Below, piece after piece: positions 43,140 through 51,714 of a stretch of 64,000 nt of DNA. The notes beneath the pieces are model-generated. The model saw only the letters and a list, made by a program, of their open reading frames with translations, made no database searches and had not been told where the DNA came from. This DNA is from SZUA-430 sp040080835 (GTDB taxonomy: Bacteria > Pseudomonadota > Alphaproteobacteria > Micropepsales > Micropepsaceae). The stretch covers positions 176,622 to 240,621 of the forward strand of contig JBEBHP010000006.1 in assembly GCA_040080835.1 (NCBI GenBank). The letters are read 5' to 3'. Made by a program: the position numbers and the translations under genes. Numbering within the stretch: the stretch's first letter is position 1; each line of letters starts with the position of its first letter.

Positions 43140-43367
43140 ATGAGCGATGAAGCCGAACGCGCGGAAAAGGCGAAGAAGGGGAGTCCGTTCCTCAGCACCG
43201 GGCAGGCAGCGCACTTTGTGGGTTTGTCGCGGCGCACACTTGAGAAGATGCGCGTACAGGGTGGTGGGCCGCTCTATCGCAAGCATGGCCGCTACGTGCG
43301 CTACCACATCGACGATCTCGAAGCCTGGTCAAAATCGCGGATGAAGGGCAGCACGTCAGATGCGTAA
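43140..43367 (+). CDS. Excisionase-like HTH protein
   Basis: A 75-residue MerR/excisionase-type winged helix: FLSTGQAAHFVGLSRRTLEK, then GGPLYRKHGRYVRYHIDDLEAW, the classic helix_turn_helix_17 pattern. In this backbone the gene always sits before traF and probably acts as a regulator or recombination directionality factor. Its end overlaps traF by 8 nt. Confidence 0.88.
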   Translation: MSDEAERAEKAKKGSPFLSTGQAAHFVGLSRRTLEKMRVQGGGPLYRKHGRYVRYHIDDLEAWSKSRMKGSTSDA

Positions 43368-43917
43368 CGGGTGCTCGGTGAGCTACTCTGCAAGCCGTTT
43401 TGCCAGGAGCCCGCGCGGCGGGGTTGTTGTCCTGGTGGTGATGGTTTGCGTATCGCTGAGCGCGGTTCAGCTCTTCGACCCGATCCCGCGCTTGATCTGG
43501 AATGCGAGCGCGAGCGTCCCCGTTGGGCTCTATTGGCTGACCACCACCAAGGTCGTTGCGCGCGGCGATCTGGTGCTGGCGTGGCTGCCCAACAGCGCCC
43601 GGGTACTCGCGGCCAAGCGGTCCTATCTGCCGTGGAATACCCCTGCCGTGAAGCGTGTCGCGGGGTTGCCGGGCGACATTGTCTGCGTCCGGCAAGTGAT
43701 CGTCAGCATCGACGGGAAGCCGGCTGAGCAGGCGCTTCGCGTCGACAAAGCGGGGCGAGCGCTCGTGCCTTGGCAGGGCTGCACCGTGCTCGAACCTGAT
43801 CAAGTGTTCTTGCTCAACGCGGCGTCCGACTCATTCGACGGGCGCTATTTCGGGCCGAGTGAGCGGCGGGATGTCTTCGGGACGCTCACGCCGGTATGGA
43901 CGTTCCAAGGCGATTGA
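43360..43917 (+). CDS. traF: TraF conjugation signal peptidase (S26 family)
   Basis: A 185-residue membrane serine peptidase. One transmembrane helix (about residues 19-38) is followed by the nucleophile box ASVPVGLYW (Ser52) and the general-base box AVKRVAGLPGD (Lys98), then the typical YFGPSERRDVFGTLTPVW end. TraF matures and cyclises the TrbC-type pilin; a trbC gene lies at 55186. It is coupled to the preceding HTH gene. Confidence 0.92.
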   Translation: MRNGCSVSYSASRFARSPRGGVVVLVVMVCVSLSAVQLFDPIPRLIWNASASVPVGLYWLTTTKVVARGDLVLAWLPNSARVLAAKRSYLPWNTPAVKRVAGLPGDIVCVRQVIVSIDGKPAEQALRVDKAGRALVPWQGCTVLEPDQVFLLNAASDSFDGRYFGPSERRDVFGTLTPVWTFQGD

Positions 43918-44320
43918 TGGTCGGCGTGCAGTGTTCGTGCTTATCCAACCGCGGTGCAAAGAGGTCATTACGGGGTGAAACATACTTCCTAACCGTCGCG
44001 GGTGAATGCGAGGCACGGCAGTAGAAGGCTTAGCTCCGGCTTGCGTGGCGCAGCTCCACGAAAACTTAGTGGCGAATGTGAGCGCAGGAAGCGAGATAAG
44101 AAATTCGGAGGGCGAGATAAGAAATTCGGAGGGCAAGATAAAAAGCATTGGCGCCAAGGGCCGCCAATATCGCGGTCTGCACATCTTTTCTATAGCGCCA
44201 CGCGCTTGAAATGAGCGCCACTTTGACGCCAGGCAATTCATGCGCGCCAAAATGCACAGTGCACCTTGTGAAAGCGAGGCTCGCCTCCATGTTGTTATTG
44301 ACAGCGTATGTGTGTGGGCA
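43918..44320. other. Relaxase-gene upstream region, oriT candidate
   Basis: A 400-bp, comparatively AT-richer gap. It contains a 21-bp direct repeat at 44091-44132 with a partial third copy, placed as expected for an origin of transfer next to its relaxase gene. No nick site could be recognised. Confidence 0.45.
44091..44132. repeat. 21-bp perfect tandem repeat near the relaxase gene
   Basis: Positions 44091-44111 and 44112-44132 are identical, each containing GCGAGATAAGAAATTCGGAG. A partial third copy follows at 44133. Iterated sites like this bind relaxosome proteins in many oriT regions. Confidence 0.8.
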
Positions 44321-46312
44321 ATGGACATGAACCAAGACGACGAATTCGACCCGAGGCTTGGCAAGATCCGCGCGCGCAGCGACAAACCTGCAAAGTCCTA
44401 TGTGGGGCAAGTATTGCGCACAGCGGCGCGAGTCGGCGGCAGGGCATCCTCATCTCCTTCTGGTGCGCGCCGCTTTGACGGCAGCCGTATTGGACGCGGT
44501 GCTGGCGTCGGCCGCGTGCTCGCCGATCGCCACGCCGTCTTCAGGTCTCGCCGGGTCGTTATCAAAGCGCGTATTGTCAAAATCGGTGCGAGCGGCTTGA
44601 AGGCCGCGAAGCTGCATCTGCGCTACATTCAACGCGACGGTGTCACGCGCGAAGGGTTGCCGGGGGAGCTCTACGACTCCAACCAGGACCGTGCTGACGG
44701 CAAAGCGTTTGTCGAGCGTGCCGATGGGGACCGGCATCAGTTCCGCTTCATTGTCGCCGCCGAGGACGGGGTCGAATACGAGGACCTCAAACCAATGACG
44801 CGGCGTCTCATGGCTCAGATGGAGGAAGACCTCGGAACGAAACTTGATTGGGTCGCGGTCGATCACTTCAACACCGGCCACCCCCACACCCATATCATCG
44901 TTCGCGGCAAGGACGAGCGCGGTCAGGACTTGATCATCGCCCGCGAGTACATTGCCCACGGCATGCGGGAGCGCGCGGCCGAGATTGTGATGCTCGACCT
45001 CGGCGCCCGCACCGACCTCGACATCGAACGCAAGCTGGGCGAGGAGACCGGCAAAGATCGCTTTACCACTCTTGATCGACGCCTCATCCGGGAAGGCGGG
45101 GAGGGTGGTCTCGTCGATATCCGGCAGATGCGATCAGGCGCCTATGGGCGGTTCGATCAGACGTTTCGCGCCGGGCGGCTGCAGCATTTGAAGCAACTTG
45201 GCCTCGCGGACGAGACCTCGCCGGGCGTTTGGCGCCTGGCGAAGACCTTGGAAGCGACGCTGCGGCGCATGGGCGAACGCGGCGATATCATCAAGACGAT
45301 GCACCGGGCAATGACCGAGGCGAAGATCGAGCGAGCGTCGGCCGACTATGCCATCTTCGATCCCGCTACGCCAAATTCTCACGTCGTTGGGCGCGCCGTG
45401 GCGCGCGGACTCAGCGATGAGCTCGATGATCGCCACCACCTCATCGTTGATGGCGTTGACGGGCGGTCACATTGGGTCGATGTCGGAAGCGGGCAGGGGG
45501 TCGAGCAGATACCGGCAGGCACAATCGTTGCGATCGAGGCGAAGCGCACCGAGCCGAAACTTGCCGATCAGATTGTCGCCAGCATCGCGGAAAAGCATGG
45601 AGGTCGGTATTCCCCGGAGATCCACCATCAGCACGATCGAGGTGCAAGCGCCGAGTATGTGGCGGCCCATGTACGCCGGCTCGAAGCGCTACGCCGCGCA
45701 AGTGTCGTCGAGCGGATGGCAGATGGGACTTGGCAAATTCCTCCGGGTTTCCTCAAGGCCGTTGAATCATATGCGCGAGCGTATTCGAGGCAGGCGCCTG
45801 TTGCCGTCGAAGTCCTTTCGACGACGCGCGTCGAGTATCAACTCAGAGCAGACGGTGCGACGTGGCTCGACCACCAGCTTGTTGCTGCTGAGCCCACAGG
45901 CGTTCGCGACTCTGGCTTTGGCCGTGAAGTGAGAGACGCGCTGGCGCAACGCCGACAATGGCTGATCGAGCAGGGTCTCGCCGAGGGGCGGCAGGACCAG
46001 ACCATCTATCGCTCCAATATGCTTGCCATCCTTCGCCAGCGCGAACTCACTCGGGTAGCGGCTCAGATTTCGGCGGAGTTGGGATTGCCCTATGCGGAAT
46101 TCGGAGACGCGAAGCGGATCGAGGGTACGTACCGACGGCGGCTCGATCTGGTGAGCGGACGATTTGCGGTTATCGAACGGGCGAGGGATTTCACCTTGGT
46201 GCCTTGGCGGCCCGTGCTCGAGCGAAGTCTGGGCAAAATGGTCTCGGGAGTGATCAGAAGTGATGCTATCTCGTGGTCCATCGGACGCAGGAAAAGCGGT
46301 CCGACTGTTTAA
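44321..46312 (+). CDS. DUF3363-type relaxase/mobilization nuclease
   Basis: A 663-residue VirD2-related relaxase. The N-terminal domain has a candidate catalytic tyrosine in LHLRYIQRDG and the three-histidine metal motif in FNTGHPHTHIIVRG; the long C-terminal DUF3363 region follows (DRHHLIVDGVDGRSHWVDVG, RRRLDLVSGRFAVIERARDF). It would nick one strand at oriT and pilot it through the TraG coupling protein. The start is one of two close methionines (44321, 44327); ribosome site weak. The TraG gene follows only after 5.4 kb of unrelated cargo. Confidence 0.92.
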   Translation: MDMNQDDEFDPRLGKIRARSDKPAKSYVGQVLRTAARVGGRASSSPSGARRFDGSRIGRGAGVGRVLADRHAVFRSRRVVIKARIVKIGASGLKAAKLHLRYIQRDGVTREGLPGELYDSNQDRADGKAFVERADGDRHQFRFIVAAEDGVEYEDLKPMTRRLMAQMEEDLGTKLDWVAVDHFNTGHPHTHIIVRGKDERGQDLIIAREYIAHGMRERAAEIVMLDLGARTDLDIERKLGEETGKDRFTTLDRRLIREGGEGGLVDIRQMRSGAYGRFDQTFRAGRLQHLKQLGLADETSPGVWRLAKTLEATLRRMGERGDIIKTMHRAMTEAKIERASADYAIFDPATPNSHVVGRAVARGLSDELDDRHHLIVDGVDGRSHWVDVGSGQGVEQIPAGTIVAIEAKRTEPKLADQIVASIAEKHGGRYSPEIHHQHDRGASAEYVAAHVRRLEALRRASVVERMADGTWQIPPGFLKAVESYARAYSRQAPVAVEVLSTTRVEYQLRADGATWLDHQLVAAEPTGVRDSGFGREVRDALAQRRQWLIEQGLAEGRQDQTIYRSNMLAILRQRELTRVAAQISAELGLPYAEFGDAKRIEGTYRRRLDLVSGRFAVIERARDFTLVPWRPVLERSLGKMVSGVIRSDAISWSIGRRKSGPTV

Positions 46313-46635
46313 CCGGTTTGGAGCTGTAAATTTGTCCAATCGGCAAACCCCAAGCGCCAACGCCAATTTGTTGTGAAAAGGGCAACGCCCGTTAGGCACT
46401 CAGAAGAGTGCGGCTGGCGGCCCCTGGGCGATCGATTAGTTCAAAGGGTCAAAGTTGATGGCAATATTACGCCGATGTGGCTTGTAAACTGCACAAAGAC
46501 ACTTCTCACGCCAACGAGGGAGCGGCTGCGCCTGCCAAAGCCTTGATGGAGCCAGGCAGCGGACGAAAGAGAGTGCTCCTCTCTTCTTCCACGCTTTCGA
46601 ACAAGAGAACTAAAACATTTTACTTCCCGTGCATC
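46313..46635. other. Intergenic after the relaxase gene
   Basis: About 320 bases, no gene recognised. It marks the entry into the cargo segment inserted between relaxase and traG. Confidence 0.35.
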
Positions 46636-47052
46636 TCATCTGCAGGCCACCGAATACATCGCCTCATTGGCTGTATCGGCATTGATTGGCCGGTGCGTCG
46701 TGTCGAATCCGTCGGCCTTGAATACCAGATCGCCCGCAGCCCATGGATTCGAGAACCACATGAACTGGCCGATGCCAATAATCTGGCGAGACGTACAGTC
46801 GAACACCATGAAAAAAGTTTGGGATGAATAGTTGCGTGATCCGCCTGCCACTTCGCTGCTTGATTGGGGCGATGCGTAGTTCGTCAGCGAAACGAGACCT
46901 GCTTTTGCGCCGTCGCGACCGATAGAGGCGCTATCGTAATACTGGGTGTAATCACTTGGCGACGGCCCAACCTGAATCCAATTTTCCGCGATAGCCGAGT
47001 CTTGAAACAGGACCAGAGAAAAAACGGAAAATAAAATTGACCTGATTTGCAT
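46636..47052 (-). CDS. Secreted surface-adhesin-E-like protein
   Basis: A 138-residue secreted protein: signal peptide (residues 1-22, ending AIA), then WIQVGPSPSDYTQYYDSASI, a basic-aromatic beta pattern with two cysteines (FDCTSRQIIGI and the C-terminal VACR) resembling the surface-adhesin E fold. Such proteins are common in proteobacteria, usually as periplasmic or surface proteins of unknown role. It is isolated on the - strand within the cargo segment. Confidence 0.7.
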   Translation of the reverse strand: MQIRSILFSVFSLVLFQDSAIAENWIQVGPSPSDYTQYYDSASIGRDGAKAGLVSLTNYASPQSSSEVAGGSRNYSSQTFFMVFDCTSRQIIGIGQFMWFSNPWAAGDLVFKADGFDTTHRPINADTANEAMYSVACR

Positions 47053-47258
47053 TTCAGCTCTCCGCGCACGCTCCTGAACTCCTTAGCATCAAATGCCGCA
47101 ACCAGTCATGAAATTGGTGCACTCAGTAAACCGGGTTAACGGCGCCGGTTTTGGAGGGTATCCCCAGCAGTCAATCTTAAGGTGTATATGTCCACAAGCA
47201 CCATCGTAGCGCTTCACTATGCCGTCTATACAGCTAGACCAAGAAAGCTGACCTCAAC

Positions 47259-47410
47259 ATGGACCAACCTCCTCACAAGAAACGCGTAGCGCTCGTCACT
47301 GGCGCCTCTTCGGGCATAGGACGGGCCTTTCTTTGCTTGACGATCGATCCGCCGCTGACGGGTACGATCTCTTTATAACGGGCCTGCAAAAATGGCACAC
47401 AACGGTGACC
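47259..47410 (+). pseudogene. Short-chain dehydrogenase N-terminal remnant
   Basis: From an ATG at 47259 the frame reads KKRVALVTGASSGIGRAF, the Rossmann glycine motif of SDR enzymes. After about 47330 the homologous continuation (AADGYDLFITG) is in another frame, and nothing follows. A frameshifted and truncated gene. Confidence 0.7.
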
Positions 47411-47718
47411 TGCTTGAGCGAAGTTCCCTGGACACTATTCGTCGCCTTTGAACATCCCGTTGACGCGCAACTGCACTATGGCACCCTAGTGTGATCGCGC
47501 TCTAAAAAGACTTCAAGCCTGACCGGACCCGGGGGGCTGGGCATTTTCCTGTGCGGTGGACTTCGCCCACACTGCGGCGGCTTCGGTTGATTGGCCGGGT
47601 TTATCCAGAGGCGTCGTGCGGCTTCGCCTGCACAGCACGACCAGACTTCGCCCAAATGCGACAGTCAGCCCCACCGCAGAACACAACAAATGTTTGCTGC
47701 CAGGGGTGGACGGTAAAC
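47411..47718. other. Intergenic, nothing recognised
   Basis: About 300 bases between the SDR remnant and the DUF2182 gene; no frame or repeat is supported. Confidence 0.35.
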
Positions 47719-48516
47719 TCAAGTCAGGATCGGCGTGAGCGATAGATAGCCACCTATCGCGACCGCAAGGACGCCCGCAGCCTGGCCTATGCGCTCTCCA
47801 GCCGGCAATAGCTTCTCGACCATGACGAAAGCTGCAATGGCCACCACCCAGATCAGATTCATCACGCCACCGACGAATAGAAGGGTCATGATAAACCAGC
47901 AACAACCGATGCAGTAAGTTCCATGATGAACGCCCATGCGGAGTGCACCCCAGAAACCCGGCCGCCAGTGTTGTGTCAGGAAAGCGATTGGCGCGCGGCA
48001 ATGGGCAAGGCAAATGCGCTTCAGCGGCGTCAATTGAAAGAGCCCCGCGCTGATGAGCAAGGCTCCACCGAGGACCTGACTGTTGAGCCGAATCGCATCA
48101 GTCAGGAACCCGCTCGCTGTCATCGCCCATTGGGCGGTTGTTGCAAACGCAGAAAATAGCATCCACGCGGCGACGTAAGCGCCCGCGAAAACAAATGTCG
48201 GCGGCAACGTGGCTGCGGTGCCTTGATTTCCAGCCACGCGCGCGTACAGCAGAATCATCGGCGCGGCCGACGGCAGCATCATCGCCACCATCATGATCGA
48301 CCACATCAGGAACACAGAGAACGCATAGGCGGGCGTCCACGGTGTCGAAGCCGTCATGCCGCTCATCGATGGCATACTGTCCATGCCGTCGCCACCCATG
48401 CCCATATCCGAGGCCGCGAGCCACCACCACGCGAGCGCGGTAGCCAGCACAATCGCGCCGCCGGTGATCAGTCTGTCGCGCGTGATCCAGGATGGGCGAG
48501 CGTCATCGCCGCTCAT
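47719..48516 (-). CDS. DUF2182 metal-binding-like membrane protein
   Basis: A 265-residue integral membrane protein of the DUF2182 family. It has a Met-rich stretch after the first helix (DMGMGGDGMDSMPSMSGM), about six more helices, and the family motif HHGTYCIGCCWFIMTLLFVGG (shown without its ends: GTYCIGCCWF), with Cys and His that suggest metal handling. It starts 7 bp after the DUF1326 gene in the same direction, a pairing seen repeatedly in bacteria, implying joint function. Confidence 0.85.
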   Translation of the reverse strand: MSGDDARPSWITRDRLITGGAIVLATALAWWWLAASDMGMGGDGMDSMPSMSGMTASTPWTPAYAFSVFLMWSIMMVAMMLPSAAPMILLYARVAGNQGTAATLPPTFVFAGAYVAAWMLFSAFATTAQWAMTASGFLTDAIRLNSQVLGGALLISAGLFQLTPLKRICLAHCRAPIAFLTQHWRPGFWGALRMGVHHGTYCIGCCWFIMTLLFVGGVMNLIWVVAIAAFVMVEKLLPAGERIGQAAGVLAVAIGGYLSLTPILT

Positions 48517-48523
48517 GCTGCGT

Positions 48524-49156
48524 TCAATGCCTTGGACCGTTCGGGCCTACGTCCATCATTGCGATGTGCCCGTGCCGTCCAGTCCACTCCAATGGCATGG
48601 GCGCGCCAGTCTTGGTCGTTGAGCTTCCATACTCGGCCTCGTGATATTCGAATCCCGTCGGAAGCGTCACGCGCGCACGGTGCTCAAGGCCCGTCATCGG
48701 ATTTCGAATCGGTTCAAGTTTGACGTCCGTGATTCCGCTGACGTGGAATGAGCCCTTCACCTTTTTGTAGTCAGCTTCGAACTCGATCGTCGCATATCGC
48801 GGTTCGTGAAACTTCGTTAGCGTGCCGGCAAAGACGTTGAAGATTGTTGCACCCGGCGTTGTTTCCTGACCGGTAATGATCTTAAGCACCGCTTCGCGCT
48901 GTTCGGGCGTTCCGGCTTGCTCAATAACAGCCAAAGCTTCACCGTTACCCTCGTGAATGGCCTTCGGCCATTTGAAAATCGCGGCCCACGCCATTCCGTC
49001 GAGCTTGGTCGCTCCGAAGTGCCCGCGCGCAATCTTCATCCCGACAGACGCGTGGCAGTACCCGTGCGAGGGCAGTGCATTGAATTGACAGGGACAACCG
49101 AACTCGCAGTTGCAGCTGGTAATCATTGGCCCTTGAATATTCCAGTCGATGGCCAT
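48524..49156 (-). CDS. DUF1326 protein
   Basis: A 210-residue DUF1326 protein. The N-terminal cysteine motif CNCEFGCPCQFN (Cys15, 17, 21, 23) is the family hallmark and resembles a thiolate metal site; the rest is a beta-rich domain with GYCHASVGMKIARGHFGATKLDG as its second block (given here as GYCHASVGM and GHFGATKLDG). The start at 49156 has a GGGAGA site; an upstream ATG would add 40 residues without support. It forms an operon with the DUF2182 gene. Confidence 0.88.
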   Translation of the reverse strand: MAIDWNIQGPMITSCNCEFGCPCQFNALPSHGYCHASVGMKIARGHFGATKLDGMAWAAIFKWPKAIHEGNGEALAVIEQAGTPEQREAVLKIITGQETTPGATIFNVFAGTLTKFHEPRYATIEFEADYKKVKGSFHVSGITDVKLEPIRNPMTGLEHRARVTLPTGFEYHEAEYGSSTTKTGAPMPLEWTGRHGHIAMMDVGPNGPRH

Positions 49157-49430
49157 GGACGTCTCCCGCGTAAATTGAAGTTCCCAATATTTGGAGGATA
49201 CACCCATCGCCCCGTAGGGTGAAGCGTCAGCGCATGAGGTTGGAATGACTGGCTCAGCCCTCGCAGTAGTGACCATTATGGCGGTCTGGCAATGTCTATC
49301 GAAACTTGCCGCTCACCGGGTATGCTGCGGTGCGGCAGGAATTCGCCCAGAACGGAGATTGCCCCTATGCGGGCGCTTGCGGCGCACGAGGTTGGTGATA
49401 GGTTTGCGGCTGCTTTATGTTGGGTGAGTG

Positions 49431-50096
49431 ATGCTGCGGTTCTTTTTGGCAAGTTTCCAATGTGGTGCGGCAATGCTGATCGTTGCGGCGATTACGAACG
49501 CACGGGCAGCCGGTGACGTGCTCGATGGTTGGGATAAGTACAAATTTGGCATGACGATCGAGCAGGTGCGGGCTGTGCCCGGCATCGCGTGGGGCGAAAC
49601 CCGAACCGACGAAGTCAAAGCCGGCGATGACGTGATTGCGAAATTCACGTTTCTGAAAGCGACTGCGCCGGTAAAGATTGGAACTCGCGCGTACAATCTG
49701 CGTATCGACTTCAAGCCGGACATTGGTCTCACGGTTATAGGATTCGATGACAAGACAGCGGCACAGTCGACCACCACGTGCGAGCGCAGGTTCACGGACG
49801 CGCTCGGAGCGCTTGAACGATGGCACGGTGCGTTCACCGCACGAGCGAAGATAGGCAAAACGCCCACCCCATTTGGAACATTGGACCTGACCTGGCGCAA
49901 TGCGCCAACGGGCTCTTCGTCCTACGAGTACACGGTGGCGACAATGCAGTTCGAACCGAAAGGTCAGGTGCACCGATCCATCGTGTCAAGTGTCTCACGC
50001 AAGTTTGGGAACAAATTTGTAGCACTGAGAGGGGCCAGTCCTGACGAGAGGACACGCTGCGAAATTACAATCAATTATAGTGACACGTCGCCCTAA
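49431..50096 (+). CDS. Secreted protein of unknown function
   Basis: A 221-residue protein with a signal peptide (about residues 1-26, ending ARA). The mature part begins VLDGWDKYKFGMTIEQVRAV, a pattern seen in small periplasmic SmpA/BamE-like or DUF-type domains, with two cysteines (TTCERRF and RTRCEITI) that could pair. A GTG 3 nt upstream is an alternative start. No function can be assigned. Confidence 0.65.
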   Translation: MLRFFLASFQCGAAMLIVAAITNARAAGDVLDGWDKYKFGMTIEQVRAVPGIAWGETRTDEVKAGDDVIAKFTFLKATAPVKIGTRAYNLRIDFKPDIGLTVIGFDDKTAAQSTTTCERRFTDALGALERWHGAFTARAKIGKTPTPFGTLDLTWRNAPTGSSSYEYTVATMQFEPKGQVHRSIVSSVSRKFGNKFVALRGASPDERTRCEITINYSDTSP

Positions 50097-50325
50097 CGCA
50101 GGGGCACGCCTAGCCATTCGCTGGAATTTGTTGTCGGTGACAGCGACTGCGGGAGAGCGTGGTAATGCGCAAAAAACTGACCATCAATCGGACCGAATGC
50201 ACAAACTCAAATTGTCCGCCCGATCGGCAGGGTCCACCGAAATCCGCCGGTCAGCATCCGCCCGCTGGACCGGATCAAACTCGCCCAAATGCGACATTAG
50301 CAATGTTTGGTCTGATGCGCCCGCT

Positions 50326-50580
50326 TCAATCCAAGTCCGGGCGTTCGCTCAAATACGCGCAACCATAAATGGCATCGTCGTCATCAGCTGGCACATTTGC
50401 CTTGCAGCTCGCTTCATCGGCAAATGGGCCGTTCACAAACCAGACCTCACCGAAGTTATCGGCGGTGACGTACCAACCAGCCCCGTTCCACTGCACTGCA
50501 TCGGCATAGGCGCGCGAAGCGCTGGTCAGAAACAATGTAGCGACCAAGGCGGTCGCGATCACAAATGGTTTGGCCAACAT
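50326..50580 (-). CDS. Small secreted protein of unknown function
   Basis: An 84-residue exported protein: signal peptide (about residues 1-27, ending AYA) and a short mature domain with two cysteines (ASCKANV and YGCAYLSE) and acidic residues. The ATG at 50580 has a perfect GGAGGT ribosome site, which decides the start over a much longer frame. No family is recognised. Confidence 0.7.
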   Translation of the reverse strand: MLAKPFVIATALVATLFLTSASRAYADAVQWNGAGWYVTADNFGEVWFVNGPFADEASCKANVPADDDDAIYGCAYLSERPDLD

Positions 50581-51135
50581 TAATTTGCACCTCCGCTCCA
50601 AAGTCAGTGCCAATGATATGCTTGTTTCCGTCAAGTTGCATATCTGCTTGTGCCGGGAGGATTCCGGTCCGCACTGCACACCAAAGCCCGTCAAGCGCTT
50701 GTCTTTCGCGTGGCGGGGCATCAACGCCCGGTACCGCACACGGCATCCAGTCTCGTCCACGACGCCAGTTTGACAGCGGCATCGGGCCAGACCAAGCGGG
50801 GTTACCCAAATCTTGCGAGTGGTCAGATCTGTCTGAACCTGCGAGTCGCGCTCGTGCTGCATTGCGACAGGAATTCGCCCGACAATGCTAATTCGAGCGG
50901 AGAGCGGGATCGTGCCCTTGGATTACTCTTCACTTCATGGGGAAAGCATGCAAGCACAGCACTTTCCCGGGTACGGACGCACTATCGGGCCAATCGCCTG
51001 TTCTATGAGCAAAGGTTTGTGGAAGCTGAATATCATTCGCACCGCGCGCTTCGCTTCCCTGCAAGTGCAAGGGGTAATTTCGCGTGTTGCGGATATTGAG
51101 CGGCTACCGGCTGAGGCTGTAACAACGACCTTCTG
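50581..51135. other. Intergenic, nothing recognised
   Basis: About 550 bases with overlapping short frames on both strands and no family features. Confidence 0.35.
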
Positions 51136-51495
51136 ATGATAGGCCCATTCGACCATTTTCGACAGGTGATGACCGGGCCATTCGCGCCGCAAGGCGTCAA
51201 CGGGATCGCCGAATTCCTGGAAGAGCAAGCGCGTCAGGCCTGCATGGACCGCGCTCTCAGCAACGCCGAGATTTATTGTGGCCGCGGGCTAGTGACAATG
51301 CTCCTAACAGAGCGCGACGCTTGGGAAGCGGTAATCGTCGGACCTAACGCCTATCAGCTTTATCCAGGATTTATTAGAGACAGCGGCGAGGGAATCGTTT
51401 GGCCAAACATTTGGGTGGCGGACGACTATGATCTCGACGAGTTTGTTTTGGCGCTTGAGGAAGCGTTCGAGCAGGCAGCACGCCAAAACAAATAG
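51136..51495 (+). CDS. Hypothetical 119-residue protein
   Basis: An acidic protein without signal peptide or membrane segment. The region EFLEEQARQACMDRALSNAE is helical, and the C-terminus (DDYDLDEFVLALEEAFEQAA) is very acidic. No family is recognised and the ribosome site is poor, but its composition differs from the random frames nearby. It may be a leftover cargo gene. Confidence 0.5.
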   Translation: MIGPFDHFRQVMTGPFAPQGVNGIAEFLEEQARQACMDRALSNAEIYCGRGLVTMLLTERDAWEAVIVGPNAYQLYPGFIRDSGEGIVWPNIWVADDYDLDEFVLALEEAFEQAARQNK

Positions 51496-51714
51496 AGAAT
51501 GCGACGCGCCAATCTGGCTGGAATGGACCAATAAGCGGCCGATGGCCAGGTTATTACGAGTGAGCGAAATACTCCTTCAATCCGGTCACTCAGCCCGAGG
51601 AATGCCAACCGACATGCTTGGGAGTATTGGGGAGTAGATAAACGCAATTTCTGAATCTGGCATTTCGCGCGAACACTTGCTTCCAGAAGATGCAAGCATC
51701 ACGTGGAGCTAGAG

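Noticed and set aside
44091..44150. Possible CRISPR-like repeats
   Set aside because: Direct tandem copies without spacers; better explained as oriT iterons.
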